Source of the DNA: Bog-950 sp046329535
GTDB taxonomy: Bacteria; Bacteroidota; Bacteroidia; Chitinophagales; LD1
Length of the DNA stretch: 64,000 nt
Reading direction: 5' to 3'
Assembly: GCA_046329535.1 (NCBI GenBank)
Contig: JAXLUN010000002.1
Span: 597,376-661,375, forward strand
Below are positions 43,801-52,497 of this stretch, piece after piece; within the stretch, counting starts at the first letter, position 1, and the number at the start of each line of letters is the position of its first letter. The position numbers and the translations under genes were made by a program. The notes beneath the pieces were generated by a model, which did not search any database, was not told the origin of the DNA, and saw only the letters and a list, made by a program, of their open reading frames with translations.

Positions 43801-43923
43801 AAAAAGAATTATCAGACATATGGCGGCCCCGCGGTTGGCCGCATGATTTATGGTTCTGTGCTGGTGAACATTGATACAGAGAATCTTGAAAAAAGGAAAG
43901 GCACGCCAAGAACAGATTTTTAA
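40843..43923 (+). CDS. TonB-dependent receptor
   Basis: 1026 residues. A signal peptide (1-20) is followed by a CarboxypepD_reg-like domain (VSGILLDKQTGEPLIGATV ... SYIGYANQEIEI, residues 22-105). The plug domain comes next (GLSALKGVDM ... INTRGFNSTSPVRSLQLLDG ... EIDIQKVDLIVGASSPLYGPNAF) and then a 22-strand-type beta barrel. Barrel signatures such as FRLSFSSAIRNPTLQDQYLYYN recur in the 45587 paralogue. No SusD partner is adjacent. The substrate is unknown. It probably works with the secreted esterase-like protein next to it. Confidence 0.92.
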   Translation: MNRCILTALIYLSCFTLTKAQQVSGILLDKQTGEPLIGATVSVKGTANGTATDIDGRFELKITETPPFTLVFSYIGYANQEIEIKAEGDLKRSFNMKLGSEEKLLNTVEIVDTRITEKQKESPLTVESMGLQAIKQTASATFYEGLSALKGVDMTAASLGFVVINTRGFNSTSPVRSLQLLDGADNQAPGLNFSVGNFAGATEIDIQKVDLIVGASSPLYGPNAFNGVINLQTKNPFYYNGLTVFVKGAERNLFEGALRYARAFKNKSGQDKFAFKLNFSYLRADDWVANNMSAATNSWQPEGNFGGYDAVNRYGDELPNKYAFSYSKRQFPGLGQIFRTGYLEQDVLNYDVRNIKTNASLHYKITDKIEARAAYNFGTGTTVYQGDNRYSINGIQFHHVKFDIYQPDKFYIRAYMTAENAGNSYDAVFTALKMQDVTKSTTQWMAEYQQFWSNGAPLSGVPSPKGKVNGLLGQYSTVFDLNTSKSGLQNWWLPKSLTDDPSMWSQLQQMFGVDLSQPYDTSALWSNILNHTYGVYDSKLNENRDSVNYWHQQARTYADTNSLFGGKSRLVPGTKEFEDSLKAITSRTAFEENGTRFYDKSKMFHIQGEYKFEPRLKGKEKSFMDILVGGSFRMYLPESRGTIFSDTMMRTYERDAGGNLTVDSNGNYVVLDSSRKRITNWEVGMYLSLNKKFSFSENKHQLSVTATCRVDKNQNFPFIATPAASLVYTYKQNHTFRLSFSSAIRNPTLQDQYLYYNVGRAILIGNLKGVDSLVTIESFQNYVGSSPYDSTLLGWFNTPPVRPEKVQTLEVGYKGIIKNKIYIDGSAYVSWYKDFLGYRIGAAVKNTGGIYGVTQVYRVAANSPDRIMAYGLAVGVNYFFIPNYSLNGNYTWSRLDKLGSTDPVIPAYNTPEHKFNIGISGRDIKIKNVKGFGFNVNFKYIQGFTFEGSPQFSGTIPTYTLLDAQISYEWQKIYTTFKLGGSNLVSKKNYQTYGGPAVGRMIYGSVLVNIDTENLEKRKGTPRTDF

Positions 43924-43949
43924 CAGCACACAAAACAGGCGATGAAAAA

Positions 43950-43980
43950 TTGTTTCGTTTCCTCCAGTTCATTACATTTA
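43950..43980 (+). promoter_or_regulatory. Promoter candidate for the 44003 gene
   Basis: TTG (43950-43952), a 20-base spacer and TACATTTA (43973-43980) resemble the Bacteroidota -33/-7 pair, 22 bp upstream of the ATG. The last base of the -7 box differs from consensus (A for G). Confidence 0.45.
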
Positions 43981-44002
43981 CAGAAATAAAAAACTAAACA
44001 CC

Positions 44003-45448
44003 ATGAGAAAAATTTTACTACAAAGTTTCCTGTTTCTGGCCCTGATTATAGCCGGAAACACCAATGCACAAACCGTGCGCTATCTGGACGAGGTATTTAA
44101 TAGCGTTACTGTAGATTCTAACGTAGCCTACGGTCAGAACAAAGGATTTTTGACAGGCTTTGCCGTGGTTGATACATTAAAGATGGATATATACCGACCT
44201 ACAGGTGACACCGCAACCAATCGTCCGGTAATTATTTTAATGCATGCCGGTTCATTCCTGCCTGGCTCATTGACCGGCTTTACTTTTGCAGACAGAAAAG
44301 AAAACTGCTTGGTAGAGTTGTGTCAACGTTATGCTAAGCGTGGTTATGTAGCAGTATCTATGAGTTACCGCTTAGGATGGAACCCATCTTCTACCGATTT
44401 TGATGTTCGTTCAGGAACTATTATTAATGCGGTATATCGTGCCATGCAGGATGCAAAAACCTGCGTTCGCTATTTCCGCAACGATGCAACTAATGGCACT
44501 AACCAATGGGGTATTGATGGCAATAAGTTTGTGTTGGGTGGTTCAAACTCGGGTGCATATGTAGCTTTGGCCGCAGGCAACTTGAACAATCCGGCTGAAT
44601 TGGAAATACCTAAGTTTTTAGATACGTTGGGTGTGCCGTATATCGACACCGTGAAGACCGGTAACTTCGATGGCTTTGGTGGATCACAAAACGTGGACAA
44701 TCTTTCAGGAATATCTTCATCATTCAATTGCGTATTAGCGTTGGGGGGTGCTGTGGCTGATACTTCATATATCGAAGCAGGCGAAGTTCCGGTTATTGCC
44801 TTTCAGGGTGTTAGCGAAGGATTAACTCCGTATAACACAGCCGTGGTTGTTACTTCTACTTTCAATCCGGTTGTTGAGGTAAGCGGTTCGGGTGATTTTA
44901 TGCCGGTTGTTTCGTCAATTGGCAATAACAATGTATTCACGCCAAATTTCTTTGCTCAGGGCCCTCCAAACAGACAAGGAGGTGTAGCTACCACTTCTAT
45001 TGAAGGCCTTTATCCTTTCTGGGGTCAGGCGTTTGAACCATGGAACTGGTACGTGGCCAACCCTATCTTTAATCCAAGTGCATCGCAATCCAAGGCTATG
45101 CTGTATATAGATACCATCATGGGTTATTCAACACCTCGCTTATATCGTTTGCTGATAGATAACAGCTATCAGGGAACTACCGGTATTTACGAACCAAAGG
45201 GTAATGTTGAGATGCAGATGTATCCAAATCCGGCATCGGGTGTTGTAAATGTGTTTGGTAACAGCCTGCAGCAGCCGATTAATACAATACAGTTGTTTGA
45301 TATCTCCGGCAGATTGACTTTGGAAATGAAAAATATCAGTGCACACTACAAAGCAATTGATTTGAGCGAGTTGAACAGGGGTGTTTATCTGTTGACAGTT
45401 ACATTAACGAATGGTGAATCAGCAACACAGCGATTGGTTGTAGAATAA
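44003..45448 (+). CDS. Secreted alpha/beta-hydrolase-like protein with T9SS type A sorting domain
   Basis: 481 residues. A signal peptide (1-22) is followed by a carboxylesterase-like core: MDIYRPTGDTATNRPVIILMHAG with an oxyanion-type turn, YRLGWNPSSTDFD, AMQDAKTCVRYFRND, then FVLGGSNSGAYVALAAG, where the nucleophile elbow GGSNSG (Ser 181 or 183) departs from GxSxG. The last about 75 residues are a type A sorting domain (EMQMYPNPASGVVNVFG ... IQLFDISGRL ... LNRGVYLLTV). It lies between two TonB receptors and is followed by a strong terminator. It may release ligands taken up by one of the receptors. Confidence 0.85.
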   Translation: MRKILLQSFLFLALIIAGNTNAQTVRYLDEVFNSVTVDSNVAYGQNKGFLTGFAVVDTLKMDIYRPTGDTATNRPVIILMHAGSFLPGSLTGFTFADRKENCLVELCQRYAKRGYVAVSMSYRLGWNPSSTDFDVRSGTIINAVYRAMQDAKTCVRYFRNDATNGTNQWGIDGNKFVLGGSNSGAYVALAAGNLNNPAELEIPKFLDTLGVPYIDTVKTGNFDGFGGSQNVDNLSGISSSFNCVLALGGAVADTSYIEAGEVPVIAFQGVSEGLTPYNTAVVVTSTFNPVVEVSGSGDFMPVVSSIGNNNVFTPNFFAQGPPNRQGGVATTSIEGLYPFWGQAFEPWNWYVANPIFNPSASQSKAMLYIDTIMGYSTPRLYRLLIDNSYQGTTGIYEPKGNVEMQMYPNPASGVVNVFGNSLQQPINTIQLFDISGRLTLEMKNISAHYKAIDLSELNRGVYLLTVTLTNGESATQRLVVE

Positions 45449-45462
45449 TTAATTAGAACCGA

Positions 45463-45505
45463 TTAAAAAGGGGATACAGAGCCGAAATCTGTATCCCCTT
45501 TTTAA
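45463..45505 (+). terminator. Intrinsic terminator after the esterase-like gene
   Basis: A perfect 18-bp stem (45463-45480 with 45488-45505; core GGGGATACAGA / TCTGTATCCCC) with a 7-nt loop and a T-rich 3' arm. It lies 14 bp after the stop codon. Confidence 0.92.
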
Positions 45506-45528
45506 TTTCTGCTGCTCTGAAACCGATT

Positions 45529-45556
45529 TTGCCATATCAATATTTTGTTATCTTCG
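45529..45556 (+). promoter_or_regulatory. Promoter candidate for the second TonB receptor
   Basis: TTG (45529-45531), a 17-base spacer and TATCTTCG (45549-45556), 30 bp upstream of the ATG at 45587. It is just downstream of the terminator, so the receptor probably has its own promoter. Confidence 0.45.
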
Positions 45557-45586
45557 ACTTCGCTCAATAAACCCTAAACCCAACCC

Positions 45587-48451
45587 ATGAAGAAAATTCT
45601 ACTCTTCGTTACATTGCTGGTAACCACATGTTCACTTTTTGCACAAACCAAAACGCTAACCGGAAAGATTACAGATGCCGTTACGAAGGAGCCGATGGTA
45701 GGAGCCACCGTGCTGGTAAAGGGAACAAAAATTGGAACTGCAACAGATACCGATGGTAAGTTCCAATTAGATGTTCCGGCCGATGCCAAAACGCTCACTA
45801 TTTCTTACGTGGGTTACAATGCCAAGGATGTAGCAATTGGCAATAACACAAATTTTAATGTTACGGTTGAAACGGCCGACATACCCGGTGGAGAAGTGGT
45901 GGTTACATCATCACGGGTAGCAGAATCAATTAAAGAATCTGCCGTGCAGATTGAAAAAATGACTGCCCGTGAAATTAAATCAGCTGCATCAGGCGACTTT
46001 TATCAGAGCATTGGTAACTATAAAGGAATTGATGTGGTAACTACTTCTTCGGGATTCAAAGTAATTAACCTGCGCGGATTCAGCGATACCCGTTCTTTGA
46101 GAACAAAACAGTTTATAGATGGAGTAGATAACGAGGCGCCAGGGCTTAATTTCCCGGTAGGTAATATGGTGGGCGCTAATGACCTGGATCTTGAGAGTGT
46201 GGAAATAGTATCAGGCGCGGCATCAGCTCTTTATGGTGCTAACGCTATGCAGGGAGTTATCTCTATGCGCAGTAAAAGTCCTTACGACTTTCAGGGTTTA
46301 TCGGTACAATTAAAAGGCGGAGGAACAACTGTTCCGGGTCCATTTTTAGATGCACAGTTTCGTTATGCACAGGCCTATGGAAAAGAGAAAAAATTTGCCT
46401 TTAAGTTTACCGGACAATACACTCAGCAAAAAGATTGGGTGGCTAATGACCCTAAGTTGAATTTATACGGCAATATTGAAGCGGATGTGAATCTCAACTC
46501 GGCATTGCGCGAAAAGCAATATGAACCCGTTACAGCCGATTTCACACAGGAAGAGAAAGACGATATCATCGCATTAAATAGCTGGCTCGATTTTAATCCC
46601 TCTGCTAGTAAGTTTGACACAACTTCCCCGGATGGATTTCTACACGTAAAGGCACCGGGTTATATGGAAAAAGAGTTGGCCGATTACAATGCCAAGAGCT
46701 TAAAGTTCAGTGCGGGACTTTACTATAAATTCAAGAATGATATTGAGCTGTCAGGAACCTATAAGTTCGGATACGGAACTTCGGTGTATCAGGCTACAGC
46801 CCGTTATCAGATAAAAGACTTCATGTTTCATCAGCCTAAATTGGAGTTAAAGGGAAAAAACTTTTTCATACGCGCTTATGGAGCTATTGAAGATGCAGGA
46901 AAATCGTACAATATAGGCTTAACCGGTTCTTATCTGTCCCGCGCTGCTTTGCGTTCAGGATATGTTTCAGAATTTTCAAGTGTATACTTCGCTACTTTAG
47001 ATACGCTGATTGGGGGATTCTCAAATTGCCCCGAGTGTTTTGATAAACCAAACGATTGGCGTATTGATAGCGCACGTAATGTTGCCAGAAGGGCAGCAGA
47101 GGCTAAGTGGTATGCAGCAGGCTCTCAGTTATTTAAAGATTCTTTTAACCGTTTGGTTAATGATGCCAATTCATTGGAGGGAACTAAATTTTTTGACAAA
47201 TCCATGATGTGGCATGTAGAAGGGCAATACAACTGGGATTTTGTAAAGTGGCTCGAGATTATCACAGGAGCTTCATACAGAATTTATCTGCCTAATTCAA
47301 GAGGAACCATATTTGAAGACACAGCTGGTAGACGTATACGCGTTCATGAAGTAGGCGCCTATTTGCAGGCCACGAAACGTTTGTTTAACGACAACTTTAA
47401 AATTATTGGATCTATTCGGGTAGACAAAAACTCAAACTATAATGCTCAACTTTCTCCAAGAGGCTCGCTTGTTTATATCTATAAGGCAAAAAATAGTGAT
47501 CATACTTTCCGGGTATCCGTTAGTTCGGCTTTCCGCACGCCAACCCTCCAGGACCAATATCTGTATTTAGATATCGGCCGCATTGTATTGGTGGGTAATG
47601 CAAATGGATACGATAACCTTTTCACTCGCGAATCAACACTGAATTATTACAGAACACCGGGTACTGTTGATGACAAGAAGAATCTTGGACTTCTTAAATC
47701 TACTTCATTGGCACCACTTAAGCCAGAGAGGGTTTTGGCAGTAGATTTTGGATATCGCACCGAAATTGCTAAAAAGGTATTTATAGATTTATCTGCTTAC
47801 TGGAGCCGTTATAGCAACTTTATTGGGTTCCAACGTGTAGTTCGCACAAACATAGGCGATGCTGGTGCAGATCCGGGTAGTGCAGCTTATGAGCAGGCTA
47901 CCGATGCTATCGCGCTCAACGATTCAGTAAATACAAATGAATCGTATAAGGTTTATCAAATGTGGGTGAATGCAACACAGGCTGTTCCTGCCTGGGGAGC
48001 ATCTATCAGTATTTCATATTATGTGGGTAAGGGTATTACTCCATATATTAATTATACTTATGCTGATCTGGATGACAAAAACATAAAGAATAGCGGAGCT
48101 ACTGTTTTAACAGGGTTCAATACGCCTCGTCACAAAATGAATATTGGTATCAACGGAAATCGTGTGGTGGGCGGCTTTGGTTTTAGCGCCAACTTTAAAT
48201 TGATACCGCAATCATTCGCCTGGCAAAGCCCGTTTGCAGATGGAACCGTACCGGCCTATCACACACTTGATTTACAACTCTATTATGAAATTGATAAAGC
48301 CTATTCCACATTCCGCATAGGTGGCTCTAACGTTTATAATAACAAGTATATATCTGCCGTAGGTTCTCCACAGTTAGGAGCCCTCTACTATGTGGGCTGG
48401 ACATTTGACTTCAATAATTTCGGCAAAAAAACCGACACGGTAGCCAAATAA
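45587..48451 (+). CDS. TonB-dependent receptor (paralogue of the 40843 gene)
   Basis: 954 residues: signal peptide (1-20), CarboxypepD_reg-like domain (LTGKITDAVTKEPMVGATV ... SYVGYNAKDVAI), plug (NYKGIDVVTTSSGFKVINLR ... LDLESVEIVSGAASALYGAN), and barrel. It shares with the 40843 receptor the phrases NLRGF/NTRGF, SALYGAN/SPLYGPN, and the barrel block SSAFRTPTLQDQYLYLDIGR. The two are clear paralogues separated by the secreted hydrolase gene. The substrate is unknown. Confidence 0.92.
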   Translation: MKKILLFVTLLVTTCSLFAQTKTLTGKITDAVTKEPMVGATVLVKGTKIGTATDTDGKFQLDVPADAKTLTISYVGYNAKDVAIGNNTNFNVTVETADIPGGEVVVTSSRVAESIKESAVQIEKMTAREIKSAASGDFYQSIGNYKGIDVVTTSSGFKVINLRGFSDTRSLRTKQFIDGVDNEAPGLNFPVGNMVGANDLDLESVEIVSGAASALYGANAMQGVISMRSKSPYDFQGLSVQLKGGGTTVPGPFLDAQFRYAQAYGKEKKFAFKFTGQYTQQKDWVANDPKLNLYGNIEADVNLNSALREKQYEPVTADFTQEEKDDIIALNSWLDFNPSASKFDTTSPDGFLHVKAPGYMEKELADYNAKSLKFSAGLYYKFKNDIELSGTYKFGYGTSVYQATARYQIKDFMFHQPKLELKGKNFFIRAYGAIEDAGKSYNIGLTGSYLSRAALRSGYVSEFSSVYFATLDTLIGGFSNCPECFDKPNDWRIDSARNVARRAAEAKWYAAGSQLFKDSFNRLVNDANSLEGTKFFDKSMMWHVEGQYNWDFVKWLEIITGASYRIYLPNSRGTIFEDTAGRRIRVHEVGAYLQATKRLFNDNFKIIGSIRVDKNSNYNAQLSPRGSLVYIYKAKNSDHTFRVSVSSAFRTPTLQDQYLYLDIGRIVLVGNANGYDNLFTRESTLNYYRTPGTVDDKKNLGLLKSTSLAPLKPERVLAVDFGYRTEIAKKVFIDLSAYWSRYSNFIGFQRVVRTNIGDAGADPGSAAYEQATDAIALNDSVNTNESYKVYQMWVNATQAVPAWGASISISYYVGKGITPYINYTYADLDDKNIKNSGATVLTGFNTPRHKMNIGINGNRVVGGFGFSANFKLIPQSFAWQSPFADGTVPAYHTLDLQLYYEIDKAYSTFRIGGSNVYNNKYISAVGSPQLGALYYVGWTFDFNNFGKKTDTVAK

Positions 48452-48468
48452 GTTTATAATAGAATTGC

Positions 48469-48507
48469 AAACAAACGCCATCAAAAACATTTTGATGGCG
48501 TTTGTTT
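48469..48507. terminator. Bidirectional terminator between the TonB receptor and the HI0933 gene
   Basis: A perfect 18-bp stem (48469-48486 with 48490-48507; core ACGCCATCAAAA / TTTTGATGGCGT) and a 3-nt loop between convergent genes. Confidence 0.9.
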
Positions 48508-48508
48508 G

Positions 48509-49708
48509 TTATAGAGAGTTTGCGGCAATCCAGGCGGTCGTCCAGGCGGCTTGAAAGTTAAAACCTCCGGTAATAGCATCAATATCTAAAACCTCACCGG
48601 CAAAATATAGTTGGGGAATTATTTTCGATTGCATAGTTTTAAAATCTACCTCTCTAAGGTCTACCCCTCCGGCAGTTACAAACTCGTCTTTAAACGTAGA
48701 CTTACCAGTCACGCAAAAGCGGCAGGCTGCAATGTTTATGGCAAGGCCCTCAATCTGTTTATTCGATAAGTCCGCATAATTTTTTCCCTCTAACCCATCG
48801 CATAATCGCTCCCATAATCGTTTGGGTATTTTAAAAGCTGCATGAGTGACGACCCCCTTTTTAGGATGTATGCCCCGATAGGTTTTTAGATATTCAGTTA
48901 TTTCATCGGTAGATTGATAAGCCCAATTTACACTTATCTCAAACTGATAGTTTTTTTCGAAGAGTTCGCGGGCACCTCGCGCGCTAAGTTTCAAAATAGC
49001 TGGACCGCTCATGCCCCAGTGTGTAATCAACAGCGGACCGCTGCTGAGTAGCTTCGGGTTGCCAACTACACTTATTTGAGCATGCTCCACAGAAAGCCCC
49101 TCCAGCCCTTGAATGCGGGAATCGTTAACATGAAAAGTAAACAAAGAGGGAACGGGCGAAATGATTTGGTGACCTACTCCTTGCAGCATTTTCCATATAG
49201 AATGGGAAGAACCGGTAGTAATTATAACAGCATCAGCAGTAATGTTTCCACCTTTATTATCCGTTAGCGTAAACCCGGTTGCTGTCTTTTCTAATTTCTC
49301 TATACTACATTGCATCCTGATTACAACACGAAGCCGTTTACATTCGGCAAGAAAACAGTCAATAATGGTTTGTGAGCTGTTTGTGGCCGGAAACATACGC
49401 CCATCATCTTCCCGCATGATTGTTACACCGCGCTGCCTAAACCAGTCAATAGTATGCGATGGGTTGAAACGGGTGAACGGACCTAGTAATTGTTTCTCCC
49501 CGCGCGGATAGTTTTTCGCCAGCTCTCTGCTATCAAAACAAGCATGTGTAACATTACAGCGACCACCTCCGCTTATCTTTACTTTTGATAAAACAGTTGA
49601 CGATTTTTCAAGGATAGTAATTCGGTAGTCTCGGTTTTTTTCAGCACAGTTTATAGCGGCAAAAAATCCGGCAGCACCACCACCAACTATAACCACATGT
49701 CTACTCAC
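48509..49708 (-). CDS. HI0933/YhiN-family FAD-dependent oxidoreductase
   Basis: 399 residues. The FAD-binding GGGAAGFFAAINCAE motif lies at the N-terminus, then KVKISGGGRCNVTHAC. The C-terminal signature GGVDLREVDFKTMQSKIIPQ and LYFAGEVLDIDAITGGFNFQAAW is diagnostic for the HI0933 family. The biochemical role is unresolved in most bacteria. It starts 26 bp after hpt on the same strand. Confidence 0.92.
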   Translation of the reverse strand: MSRHVVIVGGGAAGFFAAINCAEKNRDYRITILEKSSTVLSKVKISGGGRCNVTHACFDSRELAKNYPRGEKQLLGPFTRFNPSHTIDWFRQRGVTIMREDDGRMFPATNSSQTIIDCFLAECKRLRVVIRMQCSIEKLEKTATGFTLTDNKGGNITADAVIITTGSSHSIWKMLQGVGHQIISPVPSLFTFHVNDSRIQGLEGLSVEHAQISVVGNPKLLSSGPLLITHWGMSGPAILKLSARGARELFEKNYQFEISVNWAYQSTDEITEYLKTYRGIHPKKGVVTHAAFKIPKRLWERLCDGLEGKNYADLSNKQIEGLAINIAACRFCVTGKSTFKDEFVTAGGVDLREVDFKTMQSKIIPQLYFAGEVLDIDAITGGFNFQAAWTTAWIAANSL

Positions 49709-49733
49709 ACGAATATTGATTAAAAAGGGTTGA

Positions 49734-50273
49734 CTATTCTACAACCTGATATATATCTCGCAGGTTGCGGCCAAGACCGTTATAGTCAAGACCATATCCA
49801 ACAATAAACTCATTGGGTATTTCCATGCCCACATAATCGACTGTTACATCAGTTTGCAGGGCTTGGGGTTTTAGTAGTAGCGAAGCAATTTTAAGTGAAG
49901 CCGGATTTCTCTCTAAAAAAGTTGGAATAACTTTAGCCAGTGTATGGCCGGTGTCAACAATATCTTCTATCAGAATAACATGTCGGCCCTCTATATCTTC
50001 GCTAAGGCCTATTAGGTTGATTAGTTTGCCGGTAGTAGTTGTGCCGGTATAAGATGCAGCTTTTACAAAGCTTAGCTCACAGTCCAGCATCAGTTCCTTT
50101 ATTAGGTCCGAGGCAAACATAAAGGAGCCGTTTAATATAGGTACAAGCAAAGGCCTTTTGCCAATATAATCTTCATTTATCAGGTGGGCAACATTTCTTA
50201 CAGCCGAAAGAATCTCACTTTCACTTTTGTAAAGACGGAAGGTTTTGTCATTAAGCTTGACTAATTTTTCCAT
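49734..50273 (-). CDS. hpt: Hypoxanthine phosphoribosyltransferase
   Basis: Purine salvage: makes IMP (and GMP) from the free base and PRPP. 179 residues. The PRPP-binding motif is VILIEDIVDTGHTL, with the PLLVPILNGSFMFASDLIKEL loop upstream and VDYVGMEIPNEFIVGYGLDY near the C-terminus. The length is normal. Confidence 0.95.
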   Translation of the reverse strand: MEKLVKLNDKTFRLYKSESEILSAVRNVAHLINEDYIGKRPLLVPILNGSFMFASDLIKELMLDCELSFVKAASYTGTTTTGKLINLIGLSEDIEGRHVILIEDIVDTGHTLAKVIPTFLERNPASLKIASLLLKPQALQTDVTVDYVGMEIPNEFIVGYGLDYNGLGRNLRDIYQVVE

Positions 50274-50347
50274 TCAGGATTTCTTTAGCCAAAGATGTAA
50301 AATTCGCGCTAACAACCAAATGGAAATACTCAGTTTGCATATAAGTG

Positions 50348-51022
50348 TTATGGCTTTTTAATCTTATCTGAAAAATACTTTTCAAACTTTTCAATCTTAG
50401 GCACAATTACATAGGTGCAATAAGAGTTTTTCTCTTTGTTCAGATTATAATAGTTCTGATGGTAGTCTTCAGCCTTATAAAATTCATCAAGAGGCGAAAC
50501 TTCAGTAACAATAGGCGAGTTAAAGGCACCGCTTTTGTCAAGACCATTTTTGATATCACTGGCAATTTTTTTCTGGTCCTCATTTCTATAAAAAATAACA
50601 GAACGGTATTGTGTCCCTTCATCAGCCCCCTGTCTGTTAAGAGTTGTTGGGTCATGTGTTTTAAAGAACACCTCCAGTATTTCAGCTAGGCTTATTTCAT
50701 GCGGGTTATACACTATCTGTGTACATTCAGCGTGGCCTGTCATTCCGCTGCATACTTCACGATAAGTAGGGTTTTTTATTTTACCACCGGAATAACCGGA
50801 GGTAACAGAAACAACGCCTTTCAACTGTTGAAAAATAGCCTCGGTGCACCAGAAGCATCCTCCTCCAAAAGTGATGGTATCAGATAATGTAGTATCGTTC
50901 ATGGTTGGCATAGCAGGTTTGTTGCTGGAAGTGATCTTGTTGTCAGTATTTTTTTGGGCACACGATAAAAGTGTTGTTAAGCTGTAAAAAACAAGCAGGA
51001 TTAGGTTGGCTATGTATCTCAT
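50348..51022 (-). CDS. msrA: Peptide methionine sulfoxide reductase MsrA, lipoprotein form
   Basis: Start ATG 51022 is chosen (51037 is possible). The lipobox LLSCAQ suggests the protein is anchored outside the cytoplasm. The catalytic motif is GGGCFWCTEAIF; the VVSVTSGYSGGKIKNPTYREVCSG, GHAECTQIVYNP, FFKTHDPTTLNRQGADEGTQYRS and YHQNYYNLN blocks are all MsrA. It reduces methionine-S-sulfoxide and probably repairs envelope proteins. No MsrB domain or gene is attached. Confidence 0.93.
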   Translation of the reverse strand: MRYIANLILLVFYSLTTLLSCAQKNTDNKITSSNKPAMPTMNDTTLSDTITFGGGCFWCTEAIFQQLKGVVSVTSGYSGGKIKNPTYREVCSGMTGHAECTQIVYNPHEISLAEILEVFFKTHDPTTLNRQGADEGTQYRSVIFYRNEDQKKIASDIKNGLDKSGAFNSPIVTEVSPLDEFYKAEDYHQNYYNLNKEKNSYCTYVIVPKIEKFEKYFSDKIKKP

Positions 51023-51086
51023 GATTTTAATAAACACTTAAACAGTCCAACCACCTGAATGTTATTGAATAGATGTTCGGTTAAGA

Positions 51087-52388
51087 TTATTTAGCAACCA
51101 GCAAGGTTTGGCCGGCCTTTAAATCACCGGTATCCAGATTGTTAATCTCCTTGAGCTGTTCAACGGAGGTATTGAATTTTTTAGCTATTGAATACAAAGT
51201 GTCGCTTCTTTCAACACGATATTCGCTGGCGTTTATAACTATATCTCTCCGTGGCAACGATGCATCATGATTCTTTATAGTAGCGGTGTTGTTATCTGGG
51301 CTTTGCTTCTCACTATACGTAATTTCGCTACCCTTGTTTTGCTCTTTAAGATATTCAGCATAACTCATATAGCGGGGCGGTTCATGGCGGGTGGTTTGCA
51401 GGTTAAGCGTTTCACCGGCATAAGCTTGGTCATTTCGCTTCATAGCGTTTTTTAAGTAAAGCTCTTTAAGCTTTACGCCCGTTTTTTGCGAAATATCATG
51501 CATACTCTCACCGGCCCTAACGGTATAGGTGGCATCTGCACCACGGGCTTTTTTGCCTTGCAGGTAGATATACTCTCCGTCCTTAAATCGGTCACCGGTA
51601 GTCAGGTCATTAAACTGCATGATAAAGGAGTAATCAATATTGTATTCATACGCAATTTTAAACGGGTCTTCATTTCCCTCTGCCTTAGTAGCACGCACAC
51701 CGTTCACCACATATTCTTTTCGCCCTGTTTCTGCGCTTTTAGCCTCAGCCACTATTTGCTTAGGGTGCGTTTCCTTATGCTTAACATCGGTTACTATAAT
51801 TTTCGACTCGGCTTTAGCGCTTAGCTGCTCGGTAGCAACAGGTTGTTTTTCCGGCTTTTGCTTTTCATCCATCAGCGCAAGACCTATCTGGTCGTATTCA
51901 TACAGTTTATAGTCTTCGATATACCCAATCAAAATCTGAGCGTATTTAGGATTAGTGGCATAACCCGCCTCTTTCAGTCCGAATGCCCAGTATTTATAGC
52001 TCGTAATGGGCAGCTCGAACAACGGAGCATAGCGAGGTCTGGATAACAGAAATTCCGAATGATCAGAGTAGGACGCTTCCGGGTGTTCATACACACGGAA
52101 ACATTCTTGCGGACGATCATCATCATGATAGTATTTTTTGCCGGTCCATTCTTCTTTGCACTTGATACCAAAGTGATTGTTCGAATTCTTGGAGAGCGGA
52201 GAGGTGCCGGCAGCCGATTCTAGAATCCCCTGTGCCAGAGTGATACTGGCAGGTATCTTCGAATGCACCATCTCATCAATGGCAATCTGCTTATAGCGCT
52301 CTATATAATCTACTATCTGTTGCTTCTGTTGGGCTTCCACAGCAAGCATTAGTATACAGCCAAAAAAGGTAATCAGGGTCTTTTGCAT
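51087..52388 (-). CDS. Glucosaminidase-domain protein with LysM repeats
   Basis: Start ATG 52388 gives a signal peptide (MQKTLITFFGCILMLAVEAQ); 433 residues. The N-terminal glucosaminidase (FlgJ-type) domain has IPASITLAQGILESAAGTSPLS (catalytic Glu), NNHFGIKC and YEHPEASYSDHSEFL. A charged linker (about 180-230) and at least two LysM modules follow; the second ends the protein (YRVERSDTLYSIAKKFNTSV ... LDTGDLKAGQTLLV). It is a peptidoglycan hydrolase in cell-wall turnover or daughter-cell separation. Confidence 0.92.
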   Translation of the reverse strand: MQKTLITFFGCILMLAVEAQQKQQIVDYIERYKQIAIDEMVHSKIPASITLAQGILESAAGTSPLSKNSNNHFGIKCKEEWTGKKYYHDDDRPQECFRVYEHPEASYSDHSEFLLSRPRYAPLFELPITSYKYWAFGLKEAGYATNPKYAQILIGYIEDYKLYEYDQIGLALMDEKQKPEKQPVATEQLSAKAESKIIVTDVKHKETHPKQIVAEAKSAETGRKEYVVNGVRATKAEGNEDPFKIAYEYNIDYSFIMQFNDLTTGDRFKDGEYIYLQGKKARGADATYTVRAGESMHDISQKTGVKLKELYLKNAMKRNDQAYAGETLNLQTTRHEPPRYMSYAEYLKEQNKGSEITYSEKQSPDNNTATIKNHDASLPRRDIVINASEYRVERSDTLYSIAKKFNTSVEQLKEINNLDTGDLKAGQTLLVAK

Positions 52389-52497
52389 AGCGTATATTTT
52401 AACAGCTACGAACTTATGCACACAATGTCCACAGTCTAACGCAAGGTATCTACAAAATGTTGTGTGATTTCTGCCTGATTAGACACTTACCCGGCTC

